DNA of 64,000 nt from positions 113,365 through 177,364 of the IMG/VR virus record IMGVR_UViG_3300042402_001861. One strand, 5' to 3'. Under the pieces are notes generated by a model, which did not search any database, was not told where the DNA came from, and saw only the letters and a program-made list of their open reading frames with translations. A program made the position numbers and the translations under genes. Positions 47,388-58,300 of the stretch are shown piece after piece (the stretch's first letter is position 1; each line of letters starts with the position of its first letter). This stretch comes from a virus.

Positions 47388-48131
47388 ATGCAAGTTACTG
47401 AAGTGTTGGGTGGGCGACCGAAGAGTGTCCTTGCTTTGGACAAGGGGTTCGTTGAATATATCGATCATCTTGGCGATGACCTGACCGTGGTGAATGCGGC
47501 TCGGGTTTCGTTCCACAAGGAAAGCAGTTGGGAGTGGGAGGATTCACATGTCCCCCGTGGTCATCTGTCCGAGAAGGACCAGAAACTCATCAAGTACCTT
47601 GCCAAGCACAAGCATTGGACACCTTTCGCTCACCCACAGGTGACGCTCCGAATCAAGGCTCCAATCTTCGTTCGGACGCAACTCTTCAAGCACAAGGTAG
47701 GATTCACCGAGAACGAGGTTTCTCGTCGCTATATCTCTGAGCCGCCACAGGTCTATTACCCCCGTTGGCGTGGCAAGCCCACAAACGGCGCAAAGCAGGG
47801 TTCCGATGACTTTCTGCCCGTCAACGAAGAACTCAATACCATCAATCGACACTACGAGATGACGGTCAGGGAGTCTCTTCTGACCTATCACGAACTAATT
47901 GATCGTGGGGTTGCACCCGAGCAGGCACGGGCGGTCTTGCCGCAGGGAACCTACACGGAGTGGTGGTGGACTGGATCTTTGTCCGCATATGCCCGTGTGT
48001 ATGCACAGCGCATAGACGCACACGCACAATGGGAAGTTCAGCAGTATGCACAGGCCATCAATTTGATTATTGCGCCTTTGTTCAAGCATTCTTGGGCGGC
48101 ACTCACGGAAAAGCCATCTGCGGGTATCTAA
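47388..48131 (+). CDS. thyX: Flavin-dependent thymidylate synthase ThyX
   Basis: 247 residues, AAGGAGA ribosome site. The ThyX core is present: HKHWTPFAHPQVTLRIKAP, then FKHKVGFTENEVSRRY, the phage-type variant of the RHRxxSxNExSxRY motif with one extra residue and Lys for Arg. The C-terminal WWWTGSLSAYARVYAQRID contacts dUMP and FAD. It makes dTMP from dUMP, following on from the phage dUTPase. ThyX-type synthases occur in many marine phages. Confidence 0.95.
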   Translation: MQVTEVLGGRPKSVLALDKGFVEYIDHLGDDLTVVNAARVSFHKESSWEWEDSHVPRGHLSEKDQKLIKYLAKHKHWTPFAHPQVTLRIKAPIFVRTQLFKHKVGFTENEVSRRYISEPPQVYYPRWRGKPTNGAKQGSDDFLPVNEELNTINRHYEMTVRESLLTYHELIDRGVAPEQARAVLPQGTYTEWWWTGSLSAYARVYAQRIDAHAQWEVQQYAQAINLIIAPLFKHSWAALTEKPSAGI

Positions 48132-48134
48132 ATA
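48128..48134 (+). promoter_or_regulatory. T4-like late promoter box (CTAAATA)
   Basis: CTAAATA overlaps the thyX stop and ends six bases before the ATG at 48141, so the fibre mRNA should be leaderless or nearly so. Confidence 0.6.
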
Positions 48135-48140
48135 CCTTGC

Positions 48141-49595
48141 ATGGCCAAATTCCGAGACTTCATAGGCAAGGAACCCGATCCCGAAGGGTTGGAAGAACTG
48201 TACAAGGAATTTCAGGAGTTCATGGAGGCTCCTGAGCCGGATGTAGTCTCGTCTGCAACATCCAAGCAAAAAATCCGAGTAGTGAGGGGTTCACCCGGCC
48301 CGAAGGGCGAAAAGGGTGACAAGGGAGACACCGGCGAACGGGGTCTTCGTGGTTTGCGTGGAATCACAGGCCCAAGGGGCGAAAGAGGTGACCGTGGCGA
48401 GAAGGGCGACAAGGGCGAGCGTGGCGAAAAGGGTCCGCAGGGCGAAAGAGGTCCGCAAGGCGAGGTCGGCCCCCGTGGGGAAAAAGGAAGTGACGGGAAA
48501 GCGGGTGCCCAAGGCACACCTGGACCCCAAGGTCTTCGTGGCGAAAAAGGTGACAAGGGAGACAGAGGAGAAGCAGGGCCGCAAGGACTGAAGGGGGTTG
48601 CTGGTCCCAAGGGGGACAAGGGAGAGAAGGGCGATGTAGGCCCACGGGGTATCGCTGGCCCCAAGGGAGACAAAGGAGATAAGGGCGATAAGGGAGACAA
48701 GGGTGAGCCGGGTCTTCAGGGAATCGCCGGAGTCGCGGGAGCCAAAGGAGAGAAGGGTGCTGTTGGTCCAGTTGGTCCGCAGGGCAAGCGTGGTTCCAAG
48801 GGACAAAAGGGTGACCGTGGAGAAAAGGGCGAGAAGGGTGATGTTGGTCCTGCCGGTCCACAAGGTGAGAAGGGTGCCACGGGAGACTCTGGCGTTCTTC
48901 ATGCAATCTATCCACTCAAGTACGATCCCAAGTCAAAGACACTCAAGGTAGACCTTACCAACCTGAATCGCGGAACCACCGTACTGGGCAATCCCGGCGG
49001 CGGAATGGGTGAAGCATTCAAGTTCGTTGAAGTCGCAGGACAGCCCGGTCTTACTGCCATCCAGTATCAGGCAGAGACTCTTCGGTTCGATGCAGGCAAC
49101 AATGTACAACTGATCACCAACCCTGCGACGAACAGCATAACCATATCCTCTTCGGGCACGAACTTCTTCTATCAGCCCGATCCCCCGACATCGGGATTCA
49201 CCGCCGGTTCACGATGGATGGATTCGGATGATGGACAGGAGTACATCTACATCAATGACGGCAACACGCAGCAATGGGTGCAGCCCACGGTGAATCCTGC
49301 AATGGTGGTTGCCGTGACATCGGTAACGGGAAGCACATACCTAGCCACGGGTAGGGATCACTACATCGGTGTCAACGCAACCGGACCCGTGACGATAACT
49401 CTTCCTTCCCTGCCGTTCACGGGAAGGGAAATCATCGTCAAGGATGAGTCGGGTCGGGCAGGAGAGCCTTATCGATACATCACCATAGTCGGTGCAACGG
49501 CGGCAGACACGGTTGACAACCAAGAGTCCGCAACCATCAATCTAAATAACGCAGGACTGCATTTCATATACAACAATGGGTGGAGAATAGTATGA
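48141..49595 (+). CDS. Collagen-like tail fibre protein
   Basis: 484 residues. The first 48 residues (MAKFRDFIGKEP...) are not collagen-like and may be an attachment segment. Residues about 50-253 are Gly-X-Y repeats rich in GEKGDKG, GPKGDKG and GPQG, expected to form a trimeric collagen triple helix. The C-terminal 230 residues are a beta-rich head ending in [10 protein letters not shown], with a DGQEYIYINDGNTQQWVQ element typical of fibre receptor domains. Part of the phage receptor-binding apparatus. The start fits a late leaderless mRNA. Confidence 0.9.
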   Translation: MAKFRDFIGKEPDPEGLEELYKEFQEFMEAPEPDVVSSATSKQKIRVVRGSPGPKGEKGDKGDTGERGLRGLRGITGPRGERGDRGEKGDKGERGEKGPQGERGPQGEVGPRGEKGSDGKAGAQGTPGPQGLRGEKGDKGDRGEAGPQGLKGVAGPKGDKGEKGDVGPRGIAGPKGDKGDKGDKGDKGEPGLQGIAGVAGAKGEKGAVGPVGPQGKRGSKGQKGDRGEKGEKGDVGPAGPQGEKGATGDSGVLHAIYPLKYDPKSKTLKVDLTNLNRGTTVLGNPGGGMGEAFKFVEVAGQPGLTAIQYQAETLRFDAGNNVQLITNPATNSITISSSGTNFFYQPDPPTSGFTAGSRWMDSDDGQEYIYINDGNTQQWVQPTVNPAMVVAVTSVTGSTYLATGRDHYIGVNATGPVTITLPSLPFTGREIIVKDESGRAGEPYRYITIVGATAADTVDNQESATINLNNAGLHFIYNNGWRIV

Positions 49596-50827
49596 GTTAC
49601 CTTTTCAACGATCAAGTGCAATTCAAGGGAAATGCAGTAGATGCCTTCAACCGATTGAAAGTCTCTGCACCTTTCACGCTTTTCGACAGCCAGAATCGCT
49701 ATCAGATGAACGACAAGTGGGACACATTCGGTGCCACCGGAGGTACTGCCACATTCGCAGTACTTGAAAGCGCCATCAACATGACCGTGGGAACAACGGC
49801 AGGAAGCAAGGTCACACGGGAAACCAAGAGGGTGTTCCCCTACCAACCCGGCAAGTCCCTGCTCGTCCTCAACACCTTTGCAATGAACACTCCCAAGGAT
49901 GGTCTGTTGCAGCGGGTAGGGTATTTCGGCATCACGGGAGGGGCGACCGCATCCGTTCCCTTCAATGGCATCTACTTGCAGCAAGACGGGCTCACGATGT
50001 CCATGTGCTTGGCTAGTGCGTCACTTGGCAACACAATCACGGTCAATCAGTCAAATTGGAATGGAGACAAGTTCGATGGAAACGGAGAGTCGGGAAGGAC
50101 TCTTGATCCAACCAAGGGAAACATAATGTGGATGGACATTGAATGGCTCGGTGTCGGTGATGTGAGGACAGGGTTCATTGTAGATGGACGGCCAATCGTT
50201 GCCCATACATTCCACAACGACAACCTGAATCCAACGACCTACATGACAACGGCGATATTGCCGATTCGGTATGAACTGATGAATACCAAGGGGCAGACCG
50301 GAAGCAGCACGATGAAGCAGATATGCTCATCCGTGATAAGCGAGGGTGGATATGAAGGATTCAGCCGCAGACACAATGTCACCCATAACGGAGCAACCCT
50401 AAAGACCCTGACCACGGCGGGGGTGCAGTATCCGATCATCGCACTTCGACTCAATTCCAATCGGCTCGACAGCGTTGTGGTTCCTTCCAACATCAATGCC
50501 GTGATTCAGGAAACCAGCAACAACAAGCCCAACACGGCACAGTATCGCATACTGTTCAACCCATCGATAAGCGGCGGTTCATGGGTCACCCACTACAACG
50601 GAAATGTTGACTACAACAACACAATGGCAAGCATAACTGGTGGAACCGACATCATAGGCGGATACATCAGCAGCAGCGGATCTTTGGTAATATCGGATGT
50701 CAATGACTTCAATTTCCAAATCGGAAGAACCCAACTTGGAGTTAGCGATGTGATCGTGTTCACCATGACACCAATCTATGATGGTGCAAAGATATGCGCT
50801 GACTTCTCTTGGTTTGAGATCATCTGA
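49592..50827 (+). CDS. Virion structural protein, tail or baseplate associated
   Basis: 411 residues. [20 protein letters not shown] and [19 protein letters not shown] are features of a large structural protein found in marine T4-like phages next to fibre genes. The rest is beta-rich with no catalytic motif. Its ATG overlaps the stop of the collagen-like fibre, and its own stop overlaps the next fibre's ATG (TGATG), so the fibre genes form one coupled operon. Confidence 0.75.
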   Translation: MSYLFNDQVQFKGNAVDAFNRLKVSAPFTLFDSQNRYQMNDKWDTFGATGGTATFAVLESAINMTVGTTAGSKVTRETKRVFPYQPGKSLLVLNTFAMNTPKDGLLQRVGYFGITGGATASVPFNGIYLQQDGLTMSMCLASASLGNTITVNQSNWNGDKFDGNGESGRTLDPTKGNIMWMDIEWLGVGDVRTGFIVDGRPIVAHTFHNDNLNPTTYMTTAILPIRYELMNTKGQTGSSTMKQICSSVISEGGYEGFSRRHNVTHNGATLKTLTTAGVQYPIIALRLNSNRLDSVVVPSNINAVIQETSNNKPNTAQYRILFNPSISGGSWVTHYNGNVDYNNTMASITGGTDIIGGYISSSGSLVISDVNDFNFQIGRTQLGVSDVIVFTMTPIYDGAKICADFSWFEII

Positions 50828-52362
50828 TGCCCTTGGACTTTCCGTCGAATCCCTTCCTAAACCAGGTCTATGCTGCCAATGGCAAGGCTTGGCGATGGAA
50901 CGGAGCCGCATGGGAGACACACAACGCATCCCTTACGGTTGATTATGTCTCGGACATTAACGGCATATCCGGCAGCGTATCACTCACGGCTGGTGCAAAT
51001 GTAACCATCACGAAGTCGGGACAGACCCTGACAATTGCGTCTAGCGGAGGCGGCGGTGGAGGAACAGGAAGCGGCGCAAATGGTGCCACAGGAGCAACAG
51101 GTGCTACTGGTCCTGTGGGTGCCACAGGTCCGCAGGGTGCTACTGGTTCCACGGGTCCGCAGGGTGCCACGGGTACACAAGGCCCAACAGGCCCACAGGG
51201 TGCAACGGGTACACAAGGCCCAACAGGCCCACAGGGTGCAACAGGTCCTCAAGGAGAAATTGGCCCTCAAGGCATTCAGGGTGAAAGTTTTTACTTTAGA
51301 GGCCCTTACGGTGGTTCAGAGATTGTTTATAATCTCAATGATGTAGTTACATTCATTGGCAATTCTTATATTTGTTTAACTAATGGTCTTACTGGCTCTC
51401 AACCAGATTCTTTAGTGGGTTGGGATGTATTTGTAGAAAAGGGTTCAACTGGCCCACAGGGTGCAACAGGTCCGCAAGGTGCAACTGGTGCAAATTCAAC
51501 TGTTCCCGGCCCAACAGGCCCAACAGGTCTGCAAGGTGCAACGGGCTCACAGGGTGCAACGGGTACACAAGGCCCAACAGGCCCACAGGGTGCAACGGGT
51601 ACACAAGGATCAACAGGCCCACAGGGTGCAACAGGTCCGCAAGGTGCAACGGGCTCACAGGGTGCCACGGGTGCTACAGGAAGAATAGCGTTCACCTATG
51701 GTGCAACTGCTCCATCTTCGCCTCAAATGGGAGATCAATGGCTCAATGAAGTCAATGGAAATCTTTATACTTGGCTGGTCGATGAGGGAGAAGGAACAGG
51801 CCAATGGGTCAACTACAACACAAGCATCACGACAATAGGTGGCGATGGTGCAACAGGAGTCAACAAATTTACCTACAGTTCTATGGAACCAACTGGTTCC
51901 ACATCTGGAGATGAATGGCTGAATTCTGTTGACGGGAAACTCTACACCTACCTTGTGGATGCAGGCGAAGTGACAGGACAATGGGTAGAACTTTCCGTGA
52001 TTCCCGATGCCATAAACACATCGTTCCGTGGACCATCAGGAAACACCTTGGGACCATTGACATTCTCTCAGCAGGCTACATCCGACTATACGCTTGTCAT
52101 TGGTGATTCTGCCAAGACCATAGAGATGGTATATGGTTCTGCCAACACATTGCAGATTCCCTCATACTCCAATGTTGCATTCCCCACGGGTACTCAGATC
52201 ATGGTCATGCAGGCTGGGGCAGGGAACACATCATTGACAGGGGCTGCCGGTGTTACCCTGAATTCAAGAAATTCAATGTTTTCTCTGAACGGCCAATGGT
52301 CGGTCGTGACTCTTGTAAATAGGTCAATAGATACTTGGGTCGTACACGGAGACTTGGCCTGA
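50827..52362 (+). CDS. Collagen-like tail fibre with embedded modules
   Basis: 511 residues. The N-terminus [20 protein letters not shown] with WRWNGAAWE is an attachment module shared with the gene at 61384. Two Gly-X-Y blocks (about 85-150 and 205-290; GATG, GPQGAT repeats) flank a binding-like module (about 155-205, WDVFVEKG end) in AT-richer DNA. Two tandem copies of a [19 protein letters not shown]-type unit follow (about 288-395), then a C-terminal head. The GAT/GPT repeats are unlike the GEKGDKG type of the fibre at 48141, so the two were probably acquired separately. Confidence 0.88.
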   Translation: MPLDFPSNPFLNQVYAANGKAWRWNGAAWETHNASLTVDYVSDINGISGSVSLTAGANVTITKSGQTLTIASSGGGGGGTGSGANGATGATGATGPVGATGPQGATGSTGPQGATGTQGPTGPQGATGTQGPTGPQGATGPQGEIGPQGIQGESFYFRGPYGGSEIVYNLNDVVTFIGNSYICLTNGLTGSQPDSLVGWDVFVEKGSTGPQGATGPQGATGANSTVPGPTGPTGLQGATGSQGATGTQGPTGPQGATGTQGSTGPQGATGPQGATGSQGATGATGRIAFTYGATAPSSPQMGDQWLNEVNGNLYTWLVDEGEGTGQWVNYNTSITTIGGDGATGVNKFTYSSMEPTGSTSGDEWLNSVDGKLYTYLVDAGEVTGQWVELSVIPDAINTSFRGPSGNTLGPLTFSQQATSDYTLVIGDSAKTIEMVYGSANTLQIPSYSNVAFPTGTQIMVMQAGAGNTSLTGAAGVTLNSRNSMFSLNGQWSVVTLVNRSIDTWVVHGDLA

Positions 52363-55300
52363 TGGGAGCAGAAGATATCATCATAAAGTTGAAGCGTGGT
52401 GTTTCGGGTGGGGCAGCACCGACTGGCCTGACCCACGGTGAACTTGCCATAAACACCACGGATGTCCGTCTGTATGTTGGTTCCTTGACTGGCTCGGTTC
52501 TGGCGATAAACAACAGGTTCTTCACCGGGGCTACCGCTCCCGATTACCCAATCGAAGGAGACAGATGGTACAACGGCACATATGAAAGTGCCTACATCTC
52601 TGGTTCTTGGCAGGCTGTGGGCGGTGGAGGTGGAACTGGATCATTCAATCCTGCAAACTTGCTGATGTTTGTCGCTGGGGCAAGTGGTTCTGGCGGAATT
52701 ACCTTCTCGGGAAATTTTACGATCACCAACAATCTTGGTGGAACTACTGAAATTCTAAACGGTCTGACCGTTGTTGGGGGAATCACAGGAAGCATTCTGA
52801 CCGCAACCCAACCAAATATCACCTTGGTGGGAATCCTTTCCTCGCTTACTGCATCGGGGCTGATCTCTGCAAACGCCGGTCTGTCGGCAAGCAACCTGTT
52901 TGTTACCAATGGTGCCACCTTTGGCTCCAACATCTATGCGCCAAACATGGTCACGGGTGTCAATGGAATCACAGGTGCGGTAACCATCACATCCGGTTCC
53001 AACATCACGATCACTCAGTCGGGCAAACAGATAACAATAGCGGCTGCTGCAACTCCCGCAACTCTTGCCACCTCAAGTGTTACCGGTGTTGCCTCTTTCC
53101 GTGCAGCGGACTTTGATGTATCTGTGACTGGTTCGGTGAGTCTCACGGGAACCGTGGCAAGAACCAATGTTTCTCAGACATTCACCGGATTGCAGACATT
53201 TGGTTCCGGCATTTCTGGCAACGGCATCACGGGAACTTTGCTGACTTCGACGCAGCCAAACATAACATTGCTTGGTTCGTTGTCTGCGCTTACTGCTGCC
53301 AATGTTCAGGTTTCTGGCGGTGGGCTCAGCGTAACAGGCGGAATCGCGGGAACAATAGTTACGGCTTCTCAACCCAATATTACTGCAATAGGAACTCTAT
53401 CTTCTTTCAGTACGGCAGGACTTACCTCGTTCGAAAGAATCAACATCACCAATGGTGGACTTTCTGCCTCTGGTCCTGTCTTCATTCAGTCCAATGGCCT
53501 AAGTGTAACTGGTGGAATCGCAGGAACCCTGTTGACCGCTGCACAGACCAACATCACATCGGTTGGTGTACTCAACGGATTGTCTGTCAACAACGGACTC
53601 AGCGTCACGGGTTCTCTGGTTGTGACGGGATCAGCAGACATCTTTGGTGGTCTATTCATTGACTCCGGTGGCTTGAGTGTTACTGGCGGCATTGCAGGAA
53701 CAATAGTCACACCATCACAGACCAACATTACATCCGTTGGTGTTCTGAACGGACTTTCTGTTAACAATGGTTTGAGTGTCACGGGTGGAATTAGCGTAAC
53801 TGGTGGAGTTAGTGTTGGTGGTGGAGGACTTAGTGTAACTGGCGGAATCGCAGGAACCCTGTTGACTTCTGCACAAACCAACATCACATCAGTTGGAACC
53901 TTGTCGAACCTGACGGCAACGAATGTTCAAATTTCAAGTGGTGGACTAAGTGTCACGGGTGGCTTGAGTGTGACTGGTGGTGAAACCCTCTTTGGTGGCT
54001 CAAGGATTCAAAGTGGTGGCTTGAGTGTCACGGGAGGCATTGCCGGAACTCTTGTAACTGCTGTACAGACAAACATCACTTCGGTTGGAACCTTGACTTC
54101 CTTGTCCACAGCAGGACTCACTTCCTCTCAGAGGATCAATATCACCAACGGTGGTCTATCGGCAGCAGGACCAATATTCATCCAATCCAATGGCTTGAGT
54201 GTGACTGGTGGCATTGCGGGAACACTATTGACCGCTGCACAAACCAACATCACATCAGTTGGAACCTTGTCGAACCTGACGGCAACAAATGTTCAAATTT
54301 CAAGTGGTGGACTGAGCGTCACGGGTGGCTTGAGTGTGACTGGCGGATCTACTCTGTTTGGGGGAGGAACGATACAAAGTGGTGGCTTGAGTGTCACGGG
54401 AGGCATTGCCGGAACTTTGCTCACAGCAGCACAACCCAATATCACATCCGTGGGAACCCTGACTTCACTCAATTCCTCGGGCCTGATCTCTACTACTGCG
54501 GGTCTTTCTGGGAATAGCCTTAATATTGCTGCCGGTGCAACATTCAATGGTGCGGTAAGGATCTTTGGAGACTTGTTGGTGAGTGGTGGAATCACCACGA
54601 CCGTTAGTGAAAATGTCCTGATCGAAGACAACTTCATCGTCCTCAATTCCAACGCAACTGTAGCAGACAGCGGAGGCATAGAAGTTTATCGTGGACCAGC
54701 CGCTACTAATCGTATTCTTAGGTGGAACGAGTCTAGCGGTACATGGCAATACACAAATGATGGAACCACCTATTTCAACATAGCGGCTGCCGGTGCGCTT
54801 CCACTAGCATCCGCTACCGTTACGGGTGTTGCCTCGTTTGGCAATGAGTTTGTCGTATCCGCTCTTGGTGCAGTAAGCCTGACAAGCAATTATGTGCGAT
54901 CCGTGAATGGTGTAACAGGTGGTGTTACCGGTGTCGCCTGGAACTTCCTGCCACAGACATTCACAGGGTATCAATCCTTCTCAAGCGGTGTTTCGTCTTC
55001 AAACCTCTATGTCTCCACGGGTGCAACATTTGCCGGTGGAGTAAACATAAGTTCTGGTGGCTTGAGTGTCACGGGAGGAATTGCCGGAACTATCGTAACT
55101 CCAAGCCAGACCAACATCACGACTGTTGGTTCCTTGGTGTCCTTGTCAACGGCAGGACTTACTTCTTCACAGAGAATCAATATCACCAATGGTGGTTTGT
55201 CTGCTGCCGGACCAGTATTCATCCAATCCAACGGGTTGAGTGTAACTGGCGGAATCGCAGGAACTTTGTTGACAGCGACACAAACAAACATCACATCGGT

Positions 55301-58300
55301 CGGTGTACTCAACGGACTGTCTGTAAATAATGGCCTGAGTGTCACGGGTTCGATGGTTGTCACGGGATCAGCGGACATCTTTGGTGGTTTGTTTGTTGAC
55401 TCGGGTGGTTTGAGCGTAACTGGCGGCATTGCCGGAACTCTTCTAACTGCTGCACAGACCAACATCACTTCGGTTGGAACCTTGACTTCCTTGGCTTCCG
55501 CAGGACTCACTTCCTCTCAGAGGATCAATATCACCAATGGTGGTCTATCGGCAGCAGGACCAGTATTCATCCAATCCAATGGCTTGAGTGTAACTGGCGG
55601 CATCGCAGGAACCCTGTTGACCGCTGCACAGACCAATATCACTTCGGTCGGTGTACTTAATGGTCTTTCGGTTAACAATGGATTGAGTGTAACTGGTGGA
55701 ATTTCAATTACGGGTGGTATTCTTCAATTTGGACCATCAAGGATTGCTGATGGCTTGAGTGTCACAGGTTCGATGGTGGTAACCGGAGGTGCCGACATCT
55801 TCGGTGGACTATTTGTTGACTCTGGTGGCTTGAGTGTCACAGGTGGGGCAAGCATAACGGGCGGAGAAGCAATCTTTGGCGGATCAAGGATTCAATCGGG
55901 TGGCTTGAGTGTGACTGGCGGGATTGCGGGAACCTTGGTAACGCCATCACAGACCAACATCACGGCTGTGGGTTCCTTGGTGTCTTTGTCAACGGCAGGA
56001 CTTACCTCGTCCGAAAGAATCAATATCACAAATGGCGGTATCTCTGCGGCTGGTCCTGTATTCATTCAGTCCAATGGGTTGAGTGTGACTGGTGGCATTG
56101 CAGGTATTCTTCTAACTGCTGCACAGACCAACATCACTTCGGTTGGTGTACTAAACGGTCTATCTGTCAACAATGGTCTTAGCGTTACTGGTGGAGTAAG
56201 TATAACAGGAGGAGAAACGATCTTTGGTGGGTCTAGAATTCAATCAGGTGGATTGAGTGTTACGGGTTCCATGGTTGTTACAGGATCAGCAGACATCTTT
56301 GGTGGGTTGTTTGTTGACTCGGGTGGCTTGAGTGTGACTGGTGGCATCGCTGGAACTCTAGTCACTTCATCACAGACCAACATCACTTCAATCGGAACTT
56401 TGACTTCCTTGTCTACGGCAGGACTTACCTCGTCTGAAAGAGTCAACATTACCAATGGTGGTCTGTCTGCTTCTGGTCCTGTCTTCATCCAATCCAATGG
56501 CTTGAGTGTGACTGGTGGCATCGCTGGAACTTTGTTGACCGCTGCACAGACCAATATCACGACTGTTGGTTCCTTGGTGTCCTTGTCTACCGCAGGACTC
56601 ACTTCCTCTCAGAGGATCAATATCACCAATGGTGGTCTATCGGCAGCAGGACCAGTATTCATCCAATCCAATGGCTTGAGTGTAACTGGCGGAATCGCAG
56701 GAACTTTGATCACGCCAAGTCAAACGAACATTACTGGCTTGGGTACATTGACTTCACTAAGCACAGCAGGACTTACTTCATCCGAGAGAGTAAACATCAC
56801 CAATGGTGGTTTATCCGCAGCAGGACCAGTATTCATTCAGTCCAACGGTTTGAGTGTAACCGGTGGAATCGCCGGAACTCTTCTAACTCCTGCACAGACC
56901 AACATCACATCGGTCGGTGTACTCAACGGACTGTCTGTAAATAATGGCCTGAGTGTCACGGGTTCCATGGTTGTGACTGGTGGCGAATCAATCTTTGGTG
57001 GATCAAGGATACAATCTGGTGGATTGAGTGTCACGGGTAGTGCCACAATCACGGGCGGATTGAATGCGTATGGTCAATTGAGTGCTTACAATGGCATCGA
57101 AATACTACAATCGGGGTTGAGGGTAAGTAAAGGAGGAATCGATACCAATCTTGGTGTAACTTTCGGAAATCCCGCATATGGTTTCGGGGATGATCCTGTA
57201 ATCAATCTGTATCGTGGCACCAACGAATTGCTGAGAATAGGTGCAGCCCGTGGTGGAAGTTTCCTAGGTGGACTGAACAATGTGTATGTCTTTGACATCT
57301 TGGGTCCAAATGCCGCACAGACAAGAGCAATCAACTTCAGAAGAGGAACCAACTTTGACGGGGCATCGGCAAGCAACCATGTGACCATCATGTCGTTTGA
57401 TACGAGCGACAATGTAGGCATAAGGACTGCATCTCCGGGTGCTACATTTGATGTAGCGGGAACTCTTCGTGCTAGCGGAATCGGAACATTCACAAGTGGA
57501 CTGACAACCAACAATCTTTATGTCTCCCAAGGAACCACATTTGCAAGTGGTATCAACATTGCTTCGGGAGGCATTAGCGTCACAGGTGGTATCGCTGGAA
57601 CAATAACCAATCCATCACAGAACAACATCACGGCTGTGGGTTCCTTGGTATCCTTGTCCACGGCAGGACTTACATCTTCGCAGAGAGTCAACATCACCAA
57701 TGGTGGTCTGTCTGCCGGTGGTGGAATATGGGTACAGAGCGGTGGAATAAGCGTCACGGGGGGTATCGCTGGAACCCTGTTGACCGCTGCACAGACCAAC
57801 ATCACATCGGTTGGTGTACTTAATGGTCTATCTGTAAACAATGGACTCAGCGTGACTGGTGGCATTAGTATCACGGGTGGACTTCTTCAGTTTGGTCCTA
57901 GCCGAATTGCAGATGGACTTAGCGTTACTGGTGGTGTAAACATTACCGGTGGTGCAAACTTCTTCGGCAACATCATTGCAAATGGTGGAGTCACGGCATA
58001 TGGCGGTGTATCGACTCCTAGGATATTGTTTGGCAACACAGGTGCAAATTCCATAAGCGCAATCTATGACTTTGATACCTATGACACCCTCTCCTTTGAG
58101 GGATCTGCCGGACAACTATTCTCTATTTACAACAACTTGTCCTCGGGAACAATATTCTCCGTAAATGACATTTCGGGAATACCGAGCATAGAGGTAAATG
58201 CAGATGGAACTGTGTTGCTTGCAGGATTTACGGGAAATGTAGGCATCGGCATCACTTCTGCATCTGGAACTGAAAAAGTCCATGTCGGTGGTTCCTTGCG

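Noticed and set aside
48212-48915. Minus-strand Pro/Ser-rich reading frames
   Set aside because: They mirror the Gly-X-Y collagen codons on the other strand.
51180-51260. CRISPR-like short repeats
   Set aside because: The repeated GGCCCAACAGGCCCACAGGG-type units encode Gly-X-Y triplets in frame and have no spacers of constant length.
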